Positions 1 to 9,350 are shown, numbered from the stretch's first letter. The stretch: DNA of 64,000 nucleotides from Frateuria hangzhouensis (GCF_026410505.1 NZ_JAPMIU010000007.1:1-64000); one strand, 5' to 3'. Made by a program: numbers and translations. The notes: generated by a model not told the origin, from the sequence alone.

Positions 1-1
1 G

Positions 2-550
2 CGCACGGTGGACTACGAGGCCAAGCTGCTGGGCGCGGTGGAGGCGGTCAACCACGCGCAGAAGGGCAAGCTGTTCGAGCTGATCGAGCGGCACTACGGC
101 GGCCAGCTGCAGGGCAAGACCGTGGCGTTGTGGGGCCTGGCGTTCAAGCCCAACACCGACGACATGCGCGAAGCGTCCAGCCGGCGGCTGATGGAGCAGC
201 TGTGGGCGGCCGGGGCCACGGTGCGGGCGTTCGACCCGGAAGCGCGCGCGGAAACCGTGCGCCTCTACGGCGAGCGGTCGGACCTGGTGCTGTGCGAGGA
301 CGCGTACGCGGCGCTGGAAGGCGCCGACGTGCTGGCGATCGTGACCGAATGGAAGGCGTTCCGCGCACCGGACTTCGCGCGCATCCGCGAGGTATTGAAG
401 GAGCCGGCGATGTTCGACGGCCGCAACCTGTACGACCCGGTGCAGGTGGAGGAGGCGGGGCTGGCTTATTACGGCATCGGCCGCGGGCGTGCGCTCGCGG
501 AAGCGTCAGCGGGTTTCGAGGCCGCGCCGCGCGTGTCGGCCACCGCCTGA
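2..550 (+). CDS. ugd: UDP-glucose 6-dehydrogenase, C-terminal part (5' end outside window)
   Basis: Only the last 182 residues are present; the frame is open to the left edge, so the start lies outside. The visible part is the end of the central helix and the UDP-binding C-terminal domain of the UDP-glucose/GDP-mannose dehydrogenase family, with the hallmark GLAFKPNTDDMREA and the late motif FDGRNLYDP. The enzyme oxidises UDP-glucose to UDP-glucuronate with two NAD+ in the cytoplasm. As first gene of an EPS locus it would supply glucuronic acid, an acidic sugar that downstream genes may amidate or modify. The catalytic Cys lies upstream and cannot be checked. GDP-mannose dehydrogenase is the main alternative, but these motifs fit Ugd better. 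Confidence 0.9.
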   Translation, partial: RTVDYEAKLLGAVEAVNHAQKGKLFELIERHYGGQLQGKTVALWGLAFKPNTDDMREASSRRLMEQLWAAGATVRAFDPEARAETVRLYGERSDLVLCEDAYAALEGADVLAIVTEWKAFRAPDFARIREVLKEPAMFDGRNLYDPVQVEEAGLAYYGIGRGRALAEASAGFEAAPRVSATA

Positions 551-663
551 CGGCCGCCGCCGCGTGGAGCACGCGGCGGCTCCGGGTCACGGGCGACAGG
601 GCCGGATCCAGCGGCCGCAGAGGTTCCCGTTCCACTTCGCCACACCAGACGCCAGGACGCACC

Positions 664-1881
664 GTGAAACGTTTCTACCTCTCCGGACAGCGCACCTTTC
701 GCAACCGCGGTTGCGAGGCCATCGTGCGCAGCACGGTCGGACTGCTGAAAGACCAGTTCGGGGACGTGGATGTCATGGTGCCCTCGATCAACATCGCCCG
801 TGACAGCGCGCAATGGCCCGATGCCGCCGACCACGGGGTGCGCTTCGTGCGCGCCTACCTGCCGCCTCCGGCGCGCTACTGGGTGCAACTGCAGAGCCTG
901 CCGCTGCCGCTGATCAAGCGTGCCGCCTGGCCGTTCCCGATGCCGCGCTGGCTGCGCCATCAACTGGAGTCGGTCGATGCGGTGCTTGCCGTGGGCGGTG
1001 ACAACTACTCGCTGGACTACCGCATTCCCTCGCCGATCATGAGCGTGGACAGCTGGGCCATGGACATGGGCAAGCCGGTGATGCTCTGGGGCGCGTCGGT
1101 CGGGCCGTTCGAGCGCGAGCCGGAGTTTGTCGAGCCGGTGACGCGGCACCTCGCACGCATGCATTTCGTGGCCGCCGGCGAATCGATGAGCCACGACTAC
1201 CTGATCCACAAGCTGGGCCTGCGCAACGTGATCCGCATGGCCGAACCGTCTTTCATGCTCGGCAAGGAGCCGGTCGACCTCAAGCCCTTCTGGCCCAAGG
1301 GCGAAGGACACGTGCTCGGCCTCAACGTCAGCCGGCTGGTCGAGCGCCACAAGCGTCGCGACAAGGATGTGCACGCGGAACTGGAGGCGTTCATCCGCCA
1401 CGCGGTGAAGGAACACCAGCTGGGCGTGCTGCTGATTCCGCACGCCGACCCGCTGCGCGGCGATGCCCACGGCGGCGATGCCGAATACATGGCGCCGCTG
1501 CTGGCCCGCGTGGCCGACCTGGGCGATGCGGTGAAGATGATGCCCAACACCTTCAACGCGGCGCAGACCAAATACGTCATCAGCTATTTGCGCTTCTTCA
1601 TCGGCGCGCGTGCGCATCCGGTCATCGCCGCGCTTTCCAGCGGCGTGCCGACCGTGTCGATCGCCTACAGCGTCAAGGCCTGCGGCATCAACCGCGACCT
1701 CTTCGGCAGCCAGGAAACAGTGCTGCAGGCGCGCAACCTGACCTCGCGACGGCTGCAGGACTCGCTCGAACGCCTGGCGCAGCGCGAGGACACGCTGCGC
1801 CACCTGCTCGAGCACCGCGTCGCCGAGTGGCAAATGGCGGCCAAGGCGGCCACGGCGCGCATCTCGGACTGCCTTTGTTGA
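664..1881 (+). CDS. Polysaccharide pyruvyl transferase family protein
   Basis: 405 residues from a GTG start that begins the conserved KRFYLSGQRTFRNRGCEAIV; no better start lies nearer. The fold is the polysaccharide pyruvyl transferase family (CsaB/WcaK/GumL-like): an N-terminal region with an RGCEA glycine turn near residue 15, VGGDNYSLDY near residue 114 and a C-terminal FIGARAHPVIAALSSGVP near residue 312, which matches the conserved GxRxH phosphoenolpyruvate-site motif. Family members transfer pyruvate from phosphoenolpyruvate to a sugar hydroxyl pair as a ketal. It sits 113 bases after ugd and 17 bases before a GT2 gene, so it probably adds an acidic pyruvate ketal to the EPS repeat unit. 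The acceptor sugar cannot be deduced. Confidence 0.85.
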   Translation: MKRFYLSGQRTFRNRGCEAIVRSTVGLLKDQFGDVDVMVPSINIARDSAQWPDAADHGVRFVRAYLPPPARYWVQLQSLPLPLIKRAAWPFPMPRWLRHQLESVDAVLAVGGDNYSLDYRIPSPIMSVDSWAMDMGKPVMLWGASVGPFEREPEFVEPVTRHLARMHFVAAGESMSHDYLIHKLGLRNVIRMAEPSFMLGKEPVDLKPFWPKGEGHVLGLNVSRLVERHKRRDKDVHAELEAFIRHAVKEHQLGVLLIPHADPLRGDAHGGDAEYMAPLLARVADLGDAVKMMPNTFNAAQTKYVISYLRFFIGARAHPVIAALSSGVPTVSIAYSVKACGINRDLFGSQETVLQARNLTSRRLQDSLERLAQREDTLRHLLEHRVAEWQMAAKAATARISDCLC

Positions 1882-1898
1882 GACACCTTGGGAAACCT

Positions 1899-2810
1899 AT
1901 GGACAACAGAACCGCATCTGACAAAAGGCAGACCGTCGACTCCCCGTACGTGGGCGCGGTGCCCGCAAGGACGCCCGACGCGAGGGTTGCGCCGGTCAGC
2001 GTGGTGGTGCCCTGCTACCGCTGTGCGGACACGGTCGGGCCGGCGGTCGCTTCGGTGGCCGCGCAGCTGCTGCGGCCGGCGGAGGTGATCCTGGTCGACG
2101 ACTGCAGCGGCGACGATACGCTCGACCGCCTGCACGAGGTGGCGCGTGCGTACCCGCATGGCTGGGTCAAGGTTTTCTCGGTGCCCCGCAACGGCGGCCC
2201 GTCGGGGGCGCGCAACCTGGGCTGGGCGAATGCGCGACAGCCCTACGTCGCCTTTCTCGATGCGGACGATACCTGGCATCCGCACAAGCTGAAGATCCAG
2301 ATGGACGTGCTCGCGTCCGATCCGGGCATCGCCCTGTTGGCCCACCGCATGAACGTGCAGACACGCGATGCGCCCGCGCCGAAGCTGCAACACCGCCAGA
2401 CGGTCACGGTGGTGCCGCCGAGCCTGCTGATGCTGCGCAGCCCGTTTCCCACCGCGTCGATCATCGTCCGGCGCGATCTGCCGTTCCGCTTCGACGAACA
2501 GCGGCGCCGCTCGGAAGACTACCTGCTGTGGGCGCAGATCCTGCTGTCGGGCTACCGCTGCGCGCGGGTCGAGCAGATCCTGGCGTCCTGGCACAAGCCG
2601 CCCTTCGGCGCGGGCGGACTGAGCGGCGACCTGGCGGCGATGTACGCCGCCGGCGTGGATGCGCGCCGCGCGCTGCACGCGCAGGGCCTGCTGGGCGGGC
2701 CGCAGATGTACATCGTCCACGTACTCGGCCTGGTGCGTTACGCACGCCGCCGCGTGATCACCTACGCGCGCCGGTTCTCCAGCGCATCGCGCTCCCAACG
2801 CACGAGCTGA
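1899..2810 (+). CDS. Family 2 glycosyltransferase
   Basis: 303 residues from ATG 1899; the frame is open further left but that stretch is the end of the preceding gene. A GT-A fold starts near residue 28 (VSVVVPCYRCADT), with the nucleotide-binding VDDCSGDD and the metal-binding AFLDADDTWHPHK. No membrane segment is evident, so it should act on the cytoplasmic face using a nucleotide sugar. The next gene starts four bases after its stop, indicating one transcript with the EpsG-like polymerase. Donor and acceptor are unknown. Confidence 0.9.
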   Translation: MDNRTASDKRQTVDSPYVGAVPARTPDARVAPVSVVVPCYRCADTVGPAVASVAAQLLRPAEVILVDDCSGDDTLDRLHEVARAYPHGWVKVFSVPRNGGPSGARNLGWANARQPYVAFLDADDTWHPHKLKIQMDVLASDPGIALLAHRMNVQTRDAPAPKLQHRQTVTVVPPSLLMLRSPFPTASIIVRRDLPFRFDEQRRRSEDYLLWAQILLSGYRCARVEQILASWHKPPFGAGGLSGDLAAMYAAGVDARRALHAQGLLGGPQMYIVHVLGLVRYARRRVITYARRFSSASRSQRTS

Positions 2811-2814
2811 ATCC

Positions 2815-3861
2815 ATGGAACAGACGCTACCCCTGGTCGACACCCCGTCCAACACCAACGCCCGGGCCATGCTCGCGCTGATGGTGCTGGCCGCCGTCTG
2901 CCTGCTCATGGATCTGGTGGTCGGCTCGCGCAGCATCGATATCGGCACGGACACCTATGTCTACGCCGGCTTCTTCGATGCGCTGCGCCATCACGGGACG
3001 GTCAACAGCCGCTTCGAGCCGATCTTCTATTACCTCAGCATGGCGCTCGCCAACACCGGCATGGGGCGCACCGCGTACCAGAGCTGCCTGTTCCTGGTGA
3101 TGATCGGCACCGTGGTGGTGGCCACGCGCAAGTATTACGACTACCTGCAGAGCGAAGGCAGCTACCTGACCTTCCTTACCGCCTCGCTGATGTTCCTGCT
3201 GCTTTCGCCGGTCATGAGCAACGCCTCGATCAATGTCGTGCGGCAGGGCCTGGCCTCGCTGCTGGTGTTCGCGGCCCTGATCGCGTTCTACCAGCGCCAG
3301 TGGCGCAGCTACCTGTTCTGGGGGTTGATGGCCACCGGCTTCCACTACTCGTCGCTGCTCTATCTGGCGTTCGCCCCAGTGCTGCTGCTGCGCGAGCGCA
3401 CCCAGCGGCTGATCGCCATCGGCGCGTTCCTGGCCTATTGCAGCGGATTGACCATGTTGCTGGTGCAGGTACTGGCGCCCCCGGTGTACGCGATCGTCAT
3501 GAAGTATGACGTGGGAGCGGCCTACCGGACCGGCGTGCGCCTGGATTTCGCGGTGTTCTCGCTGTTCTGGTACCTGCTGCCCTACGGCCTGGCGCCGCTG
3601 GTGCACGAGCCGGCGCGGCAGCGGATCAAGGACGGTACGGCGATCTACGCGGTCATGCTGCTGGCCTTCTTCGCGGTCGGCTGGGGCAACTTCTCCAACC
3701 GCTACCTGCTTTCCTCGTGGTTGTCGGTATCGCTGGTGCTGGCCGCGATCTGCTGCAACAGCCGCCTGACGCCGCTGCGCAACCCGCTGTTGATTCGCAT
3801 AGGGCTGATCGCGGCCAGCGGCGTCTTCTATTTGTATGTCAGCCATGGATTCGTGATTTGA
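2815..3861 (+). CDS. EpsG-like integral membrane polysaccharide polymerase
   Basis: 348 residues, mostly hydrophobic, with about nine predicted membrane segments between residues 18 and 345. The early GTDTYVYAGFFDALRH after the first helix is typical of EpsG/Wzy-type polymerases (GxDxxxY followed by a periplasmic loop), as is a conserved Arg segment near residue 142 (NVVRQGLA). Such proteins join lipid-linked repeat units in the periplasm in Wzx/Wzy-dependent EPS synthesis. It starts four bases after the GT2 gene. A 223-base gap follows before the asparagine-synthase-like gene. The assignment to chain polymerisation is by family resemblance and context. Confidence 0.8.
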   Translation: MEQTLPLVDTPSNTNARAMLALMVLAAVCLLMDLVVGSRSIDIGTDTYVYAGFFDALRHHGTVNSRFEPIFYYLSMALANTGMGRTAYQSCLFLVMIGTVVVATRKYYDYLQSEGSYLTFLTASLMFLLLSPVMSNASINVVRQGLASLLVFAALIAFYQRQWRSYLFWGLMATGFHYSSLLYLAFAPVLLLRERTQRLIAIGAFLAYCSGLTMLLVQVLAPPVYAIVMKYDVGAAYRTGVRLDFAVFSLFWYLLPYGLAPLVHEPARQRIKDGTAIYAVMLLAFFAVGWGNFSNRYLLSSWLSVSLVLAAICCNSRLTPLRNPLLIRIGLIAASGVFYLYVSHGFVI

Positions 3862-4084
3862 ACCCGACGCGCCGCCCGACCGAAGGCAACCGTCCGATGC
3901 GCCCACTGGTGCAGCGTCCGGATCGGCCTGCGCCGGGACGCGAGCGCGATGGCGAAGGAGGTTTTTCATGTGCGATGGCGATCCACCCACTACAGGCGGC
4001 GGACCTTCAATCTGGTCCAGCGTTCCCGTTGCGATACCGGCCGGCGATTCTGGCTGGCAAGCGAACGTCCATGGAGGTGAGGCG

Positions 4085-5596
4085 ATGACATCCGTGCCTG
4101 CACAGCAGGCGGCAGCGCCGCCCGCGGAACGCCACGTCCAGCTCGATCTGTCGCCCTACGGCGGCAAGGCGGACCTGTCGGCGCTGGATAGCGAGGGTGA
4201 CCGCAACGACAGCATCGACGAGGTGTCCCTGGCGGACTTGCTGCGCAATTCGTTCGTGTATCCGCCGCACTCGATCTTCCGCGGCGTGAAGGTCGCCACC
4301 ACGGGTTTCGATCCGGACCAGGATCTGCACGACCATCCGCGCTTCCATTTCCTGGGACAGGCCGCGGCGGTGACCAACCGGCCCCGCGCCGGCGAGGTGG
4401 ACGAGGCCACCCTGGTGGACACCTACCATCGCCTGCTCAGCGAGGCGATCGAGCGCAGCACCCATGCCATCCGGGCGCCGTGGCTGCTGCAGAGCGGCGG
4501 CAAGGACTCCACCTCGATGGCCATCGCGCTGGCCGAAACGCGGCCGGAAACCACCTGCGTGACGTACCTCGGCGGTACCGAGGAAAACGAGGTGGAGTCG
4601 GCGCGGCAGGTGGCGGCGCAACTGGGGCTGAGGCATGAGTCGCTGATATGCGACCCGGCCCGCGCCTACGACCGCTACCTGGCCATGGTGCCGCGGATTC
4701 CGCTGCTCACGGCCGACTTCGCCGTGCTGTCCTACGCCGATCTCGTCACCGAGATCGCCTCCGGCGGCGGCGACGGCATCATCGATGCGCTCGGTTCCGA
4801 CCCGTACTTCGGCGTGCCGCCGCACTGGCAGCAGCGCATGCTCGGGTTGCTGGCGCGCGGCGTGCGCCTTTCCCCGCGGTTGTTCGAGACCGACGTGCTG
4901 GGGCGCAACTTCAAGCTGTGCTACGCGCTGGGCACGCTGCAGATGAACGAGTTCGAACGCTTCTACGCCGGCTCGCGGTTCACCGACTCGGAGGTCGATG
5001 CGCTGTTCGGGTGCCCATTGGCGCGGCAGTCGCGCGCGCGGCTGGAAGTGTTCCGCGCCGCCATCGCCAAGGCCGAAACGCCCGAGGCGCGCCGCCGCGT
5101 GTCGGCCGCCATCGTCGAGGCCGCGATCTTCGGCAAGGGCATGTTCGCCGCGCCGGCGCTGGACCTGCGCCTGGCCTATCCCTATTGCGACGAACGACTG
5201 CACGACTGGGTCTTCCGCCACGTGCCGGACGAATACCTGATGGGCCCGGACGGCACCAACAAGGTACTGGTGCGGCGCCATATCGCCCGTCATTTCCGCA
5301 AGCTGCCCTACGTCCACGCCAAGGGCTCGTTCCGCTTCGACCTGTGTGGGCTGGCGCGGCAGCGCTTCGACCAGGTGCACGCTTTCGCCGTCCAGGCCAA
5401 AACGTTGCTGCCCGGCGCGCCGCGCTGGCTGGAAGTGCACCGCGGCCGGCTGGACAACAAGTACTACGCCTCGAAGTTCTACCTGCTGGCGATCACGTTG
5501 CCGTGGTTGCTCAGCCGCGTGCGGCCGGGACAGAACCTGGGCGCGGCCCACACACGCGGACCGAACAGCCAGGAGTCGACATGCGCGGCATCGTAG
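4085..5596 (+). CDS. Asparagine-synthase-like PP-loop ATPase lacking the glutaminase domain
   Basis: 503 residues from ATG 4085, preceded by GGAGGTGAGG; the frame is open 39 codons further but that part does not look coding. Residues about 55-90 (LLRNSFVYPPHSIFRGVKVA) resemble the linker found between the two halves of asparagine synthetase B. The ATP-pyrophosphatase P-loop LLQSGGKDSTS lies near residue 137. The N-terminal Cys-2 glutamine amidotransferase half is absent, so ammonia from glutamine hydrolysis is not expected. Related proteins adenylate a carboxylate and join it to an amine. In this EPS operon a carboxyl of a uronic acid is a reasonable substrate, but that is inference. The next gene overlaps its end by 16 bases. 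Confidence 0.75.
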   Translation: MTSVPAQQAAAPPAERHVQLDLSPYGGKADLSALDSEGDRNDSIDEVSLADLLRNSFVYPPHSIFRGVKVATTGFDPDQDLHDHPRFHFLGQAAAVTNRPRAGEVDEATLVDTYHRLLSEAIERSTHAIRAPWLLQSGGKDSTSMAIALAETRPETTCVTYLGGTEENEVESARQVAAQLGLRHESLICDPARAYDRYLAMVPRIPLLTADFAVLSYADLVTEIASGGGDGIIDALGSDPYFGVPPHWQQRMLGLLARGVRLSPRLFETDVLGRNFKLCYALGTLQMNEFERFYAGSRFTDSEVDALFGCPLARQSRARLEVFRAAIAKAETPEARRRVSAAIVEAAIFGKGMFAAPALDLRLAYPYCDERLHDWVFRHVPDEYLMGPDGTNKVLVRRHIARHFRKLPYVHAKGSFRFDLCGLARQRFDQVHAFAVQAKTLLPGAPRWLEVHRGRLDNKYYASKFYLLAITLPWLLSRVRPGQNLGAAHTRGPNSQESTCAAS

Positions 5597-6765
5597 AGCC
5601 GGAACATGACGCGCAAACAGGCCACTGCCAAGCCGGTCCGGCGCCTGTTGCCCAGAGCACGCGGCGGACGTTCCTGCGCCAGGCACTGCTGATGGCACTG
5701 GCGCCGTTGGTGGCCTCGCACGCCCGGCCGGCGCACGCGGCGACCACGGGTGCGGCCACCGTCGACGTGCGCGACAAGGGCGCCAAGGGCGACGGCAAGA
5801 CCGACGATACCTGGGCGATCCAGGACGCGATCGATGCCTTGCCCGAACAGGGCGGCACGGTCGTGGTGCCGGCCGGGCACTACATGGTGGACGCCACCCA
5901 GGCGCTGCGGCTGCGCTCCAACATGATCCTGCAACTCGACCCGCAGGCGACCATCGAGGCGATCCCCAATGCGCGCAAGCGCTCGCATGTGATCAAGGTC
6001 TGGCGCGCGGCCAACGTGGAGATCCGCGGCGGGCGCGTGGTGGGCGAGCGCGAGGGCCACACCGGCGAAGGCGGCGAGTGGGGATATGGCATCAACATCC
6101 AGGCGTCCCACAACGTGAAGGTTTCCGGCACCCACATCTCCAACTGCTGGGGTGACGGCATATGGATCGGCGCGCTGGGCAAGGGTGTCTTCCAGGTGGT
6201 CTCCTCGGACGTGACCATCGAGAACGTGGTGTCCACCAACAACCGCCGCCAGGGCATGTCGATCGGGCCGTGCAAGCGCGTGCGCATCATCGACTGCACG
6301 TTCAGCGACACCCACGGCACCAAGCCAGAATCGGGCATCGACCTGGAGCCGATGGCGCAGGGTCCCACCCGCGACGTGTTGATCCAGCGCTGCACCTTTA
6401 CCGGCAACAAGGGCTGCGGCGTGGAGATCCACCACAACGTCGAGGGCGTGATCGTGCGCGACTGCACCATCGAGGGCAACGCCGGTTACGGCGTGTACGG
6501 CAAGAACGTCGTCGACCTGTGGATCGACGGCAACCAGATCCTGGACAACGGGCTGGTCGGCATCGCGCTGGTCAAGAAGACGCGCGACGTGCGGATCACC
6601 GGCAACACCGTGCGCCGCAACAGCGCCCGCTATGTCCACCACATGCTCAAGTCGATCAAGTCGATCGCCACCGGGAAACCCGACAAGGGCGACGGCAAGC
6701 CTCGCACCGAGGTGCGCATCGACGAAACCACCCGGAACGTCACGCTCTCGGACAACACGTTCTAA
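5581..6765 (+). CDS. Tat-exported right-handed parallel beta-helix protein (polysaccharide lyase/epimerase-like), paralogue 1
   Basis: 394 residues. The start at ATG 5581 overlaps the previous gene by 16 bases. A twin-arginine signal, STRRTFLRQ near residue 28, is followed by a hydrophobic stretch and AHA cleavage site near residue 56. The mature protein begins with the pectate-lyase-superfamily block VDVRDKGAKGDGKTDDT and then repeats of about 22-25 residues typical of a beta-helix, including NNRRQGMSIGPCKRV and SGIDLEP. It is the only member of six in this window that lies in a glycosyltransferase operon and uses Tat rather than Sec. Lyase, C5-epimerase or esterase activity on the EPS is possible; catalytic residues cannot be assigned from sequence alone. 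Confidence 0.8.
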   Translation: MRGIVEPEHDAQTGHCQAGPAPVAQSTRRTFLRQALLMALAPLVASHARPAHAATTGAATVDVRDKGAKGDGKTDDTWAIQDAIDALPEQGGTVVVPAGHYMVDATQALRLRSNMILQLDPQATIEAIPNARKRSHVIKVWRAANVEIRGGRVVGEREGHTGEGGEWGYGINIQASHNVKVSGTHISNCWGDGIWIGALGKGVFQVVSSDVTIENVVSTNNRRQGMSIGPCKRVRIIDCTFSDTHGTKPESGIDLEPMAQGPTRDVLIQRCTFTGNKGCGVEIHHNVEGVIVRDCTIEGNAGYGVYGKNVVDLWIDGNQILDNGLVGIALVKKTRDVRITGNTVRRNSARYVHHMLKSIKSIATGKPDKGDGKPRTEVRIDETTRNVTLSDNTF

Positions 6766-6817
6766 GCGCCGTGCGCCCGGAGCGCGACGCGGCGTACCCA
6801 ACAAGGAAATCGTTTCG

Positions 6818-7987
6818 ATGAAGTTCGTCTTCTACGCCAATACCGATTGGTACCTTTACAACTTCCGCCTGTCCACCGCCCGCCGGCTGCAGGCCGAAGG
6901 CCACGAGGTGGTGATGCTTTCGCCACCGGGCGAGTTCGGCGGCCGCTTTGCCTGCCTGGGTTTTCGCTGGGTCACGCTGCCGATGGACCGGGCCAGCCTG
7001 AATCCCTTGCGCGAGACCGTGACGCTGCAGTACCTGGTGCGCATACTTCGCCGCGAAAAGCCCGACCTGTTGCACAACTTCACCGTCAAATGCGCGGTGT
7101 ACGGCGGGTTGGCGGCGCGGCTGGCCGGCGTGCCGGCGACGGTCAACGCCGTGGCCGGCATGGGCTACGTGTTTACCAGCAACAGTCTCAAGGCACGCTG
7201 CCTGCGTCCGCTGGTTCGCGCGCTGATGCGCGGCACGCTCGACCACCGCCAGTCGCTGCTGATCCTGCAGAACCCCGATGACGAGGGCATTTTCAGGCGC
7301 TCGCGGCTGGTGGCGCCGGCCCGGATCGAGGTCATCCGCAGTTCCGGCGTCGACACGGCGCGCTTCCGGCCCAGTTCGATGTCGGGACGCGACGGAAGGC
7401 TGCGCGTGCTGCTCGCCGCCCGGCTGCTGTGGGAAAAAGGCATCGGCGAGTACGTCGAGGCCGCGCGGCAGCTGAAAGGGCAAGGCAGGGACATCGAGTT
7501 CGTGCTCGCCGGCGCGCCCGACCCCGGCAACCCGCGCTCGGTACCGCACGACCAGGTACAGCGCTGGGCCGGGGAAGGCCTGGTGACCTGGCTGGGCCAC
7601 GTGGAGGACATGCCGGCGCTGTTCGCCACCATCGACGTGATGGCGTTGCCGAGCTATTACCGCGAGGGCGTGCCGAAGAGCCTGATCGAGGGCGCCGCGG
7701 CGGGACTGGCGCTGATCACCACCGATCAGCCTGGGTGCCGCGAGGTGGTGACCCGGCACGGCGTCGACGGCCTGATGGTGCCGCCGCGCAACGCCTCCGC
7801 GCTGGCCACGCTGATCGCCCGGCTCGACGACGATCGCGCGCTGCTGCAACGGCTCGGTGCCGCCGCGCGCGAGAAGGCGGTGGCCGATTTCGACGAACGC
7901 ATGGTGATCCAACGGACGATGGACGTGTACGCACGCCTGCTGGGGGGCGATGCCGCCGGACAATCGCTGGCGAGACCGGTTCTGTAG
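6818..7987 (+). CDS. Family 4 glycosyltransferase
   Basis: 389 residues from ATG 6818. The N-terminal Rossmann half opens MKFVFYANTDWYLYNFRL with an HNFTVKCAVYGGLAARL block near residue 88; the C-terminal GT-B half has ARLLWEKGIGEYVEAA near residue 198 and the donor-binding PSYYREGVPKSLIEGAAAG near residue 284, with the E-x7-E pattern of GT4 enzymes. It is closest in style to cytoplasmic N-acetylgalactosamine/N-acetylglucosamine transferases of O-antigen loci, but the sugar is not predictable. It ends the first EPS operon; the next gene is convergent and a hairpin terminator lies between. Confidence 0.9.
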   Translation: MKFVFYANTDWYLYNFRLSTARRLQAEGHEVVMLSPPGEFGGRFACLGFRWVTLPMDRASLNPLRETVTLQYLVRILRREKPDLLHNFTVKCAVYGGLAARLAGVPATVNAVAGMGYVFTSNSLKARCLRPLVRALMRGTLDHRQSLLILQNPDDEGIFRRSRLVAPARIEVIRSSGVDTARFRPSSMSGRDGRLRVLLAARLLWEKGIGEYVEAARQLKGQGRDIEFVLAGAPDPGNPRSVPHDQVQRWAGEGLVTWLGHVEDMPALFATIDVMALPSYYREGVPKSLIEGAAAGLALITTDQPGCREVVTRHGVDGLMVPPRNASALATLIARLDDDRALLQRLGAAAREKAVADFDERMVIQRTMDVYARLLGGDAAGQSLARPVL

Positions 7988-8114
7988 GGCCTGTCGCCTG
8001 GGAAGCTTCGACCAGCCGCAGGCCTGGTCGGTGTACGAGCGACCGTTTTTCGATGTCCCGCAAGAGATTCCGAAATCCCCGAAACGCCGGGCACGCGATG
8101 GCCGTGCGCGGATG

Positions 8115-8146
8115 AAAAACGCCGGGCCAGCCGCCTGGCCCGGCGT
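8115..8146 (-). terminator. Rho-independent terminator of beta-helix paralogue 2
   Basis: A stem of about 12 base pairs (ACGCCGGGCCAG with CTGGCCCGGCGT) is followed on the minus strand by a short T run (four A residues on the plus strand). It lies 65 bases beyond the minus-strand stop at 8211. Confidence 0.65.
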
Positions 8147-8210
8147 GATGCTGCGGTCCGTCCGGCGGCCCCAACGGCGCGCCGGTGCCGTCCTGCCGCT
8201 TGCCGCCCGT

Positions 8211-9350
8211 TTACCGCTTGGGCGAGAGGTGGTTGTCGGATCGCCGGATCCCATAGGTCGCGCGGCCGATCTTGAGATCGCGGGCCCTGCCGCCGCCCAT
8301 GCGGTTGGGCGACATGTAGCGCGTGCTGTTGTACTGCAGCGTGTTGCCCACCAGCGATACGTCGTGAGCCCGGTCGGTCAGGCCCGCGCCGGCCAGCCCG
8401 TTGCGCAGGGCATGGTTGCGCCCGATGTTCAGGTGCGAGGCGCCGCACGAGAGCACACCGAAGCCACGGTTGCCCACCATCCGGTTGCCGACGATGGCGA
8501 TATCCGAAATGTGCTTGTGCAGCTCGATGCCGTTGCCGTGGTTGCCCTTGAACGTGTTGTTCTCCAGGCGCACCCAACGGGTCGTGCCCTCGTTCTGCGG
8601 CTCGATGTCGATACCCGCCTCCGGCAGCGTGCCGCGGGTGTTGCTGAAGGTGCTGTTGACCACGTAGACGTGCCTGGCCGGGGTGATGGACAGGCCCTGG
8701 CGCCGGTTGTGGTTGGACACCACGTTCACGATGGTGACGTAGTTGGACGGCTTGCCGTGGCGGGCGCCGATATAGATGCCATCGCCCCAGAAGTTGGAAA
8801 GGTGCGTGCCCTTCACCACCACGTCCCTTGCGGCCAGGATGTCGATGCCCATGCCCCACTCGCCGCGGTTGCCCTTGTGCCGGACGCGGTCGCCCTTCAT
8901 CTGGCCGCCGACGATGCGCACGTCGCTGACGTTCCACACGCGGATCAGCTGCGAGCGGCTGCGGCCGTTGGGGATCACCACCAGCTCGGCGTGGGTATCG
9001 AGCAGCAGGCGGGTGTGCGAACGCATGCGGATCGACTTGCGCGCGTCGATCATGTACGTGCCCGCCGGCACCACCACGGTGCCGCCGCTGGATGGCAGCG
9101 AGTCGATGGCGGCCTGGAAGGCGGCGGTGTCGTTATGGCGGCCATTGCCCCTGGCGCCCTTGTGGCGAACGTTGACCGTGGCTTTGCCGATGTCCAGTTG
9201 CGGGCGGGCAGACCACCAGTGACCGGCGGCAGCCGGCAGCGCAACGGCAGACAGCGCCAGCGTCATCATGGCGAGCATCAGCGGCCGGGTGAACCCGTGC
9301 CTGATGCGGGCGGATTTCGCGGAACGCTGGTTGTCGTGCAATTTCATCAT
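8211..9350 (-). CDS. Exported right-handed parallel beta-helix protein, paralogue 2
   Basis: 379 residues with a Sec signal peptide (residues 1 to about 42, hydrophobic core FTRPLMLAMMTLALSAVALP, cleavage near AAAG). The mature end carries HWWSARPQLDIG, then VNVRHKGARGNGRHNDTAAF and beta-helix turns with WGMGIDI, SNFWGDGIYIGA, HNRRQGLSITPA and EAGIDIEPQ. It ends in LSPKR, like paralogues 3 and 5. Two adjacent ATG codons (9350 and 9347) could start it. Enzymatic activity is unproven; secreted beta-helix families of this type include pectate lyases, alginate epimerases and depolymerases. It is a single minus-strand gene with its own leader and terminator. Confidence 0.8.
   Translation of the reverse strand: MMKLHDNQRSAKSARIRHGFTRPLMLAMMTLALSAVALPAAAGHWWSARPQLDIGKATVNVRHKGARGNGRHNDTAAFQAAIDSLPSSGGTVVVPAGTYMIDARKSIRMRSHTRLLLDTHAELVVIPNGRSRSQLIRVWNVSDVRIVGGQMKGDRVRHKGNRGEWGMGIDILAARDVVVKGTHLSNFWGDGIYIGARHGKPSNYVTIVNVVSNHNRRQGLSITPARHVYVVNSTFSNTRGTLPEAGIDIEPQNEGTTRWVRLENNTFKGNHGNGIELHKHISDIAIVGNRMVGNRGFGVLSCGASHLNIGRNHALRNGLAGAGLTDRAHDVSLVGNTLQYNSTRYMSPNRMGGGRARDLKIGRATYGIRRSDNHLSPKR

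Noticed and set aside
469-1833. Long open frames antisense to the pyruvyltransferase, and similar antisense frames under ahcY, ppc and the permeases
   Set aside because: High G+C removes stop codons from shadow frames; their translations are low-complexity Arg/Ala/His-rich and lack domains.
3949-4080. A 43-codon open frame ending just before the asparagine-synthase-like gene, with a Gly and a Glu eight residues later, as in lasso-peptide precursors
   Set aside because: There is no leader-peptidase or recognition-protein gene, the Thr is at the wrong position, codon use is unlike neighbouring genes and no ribosome site is convincing. The EPS context explains the neighbour better.
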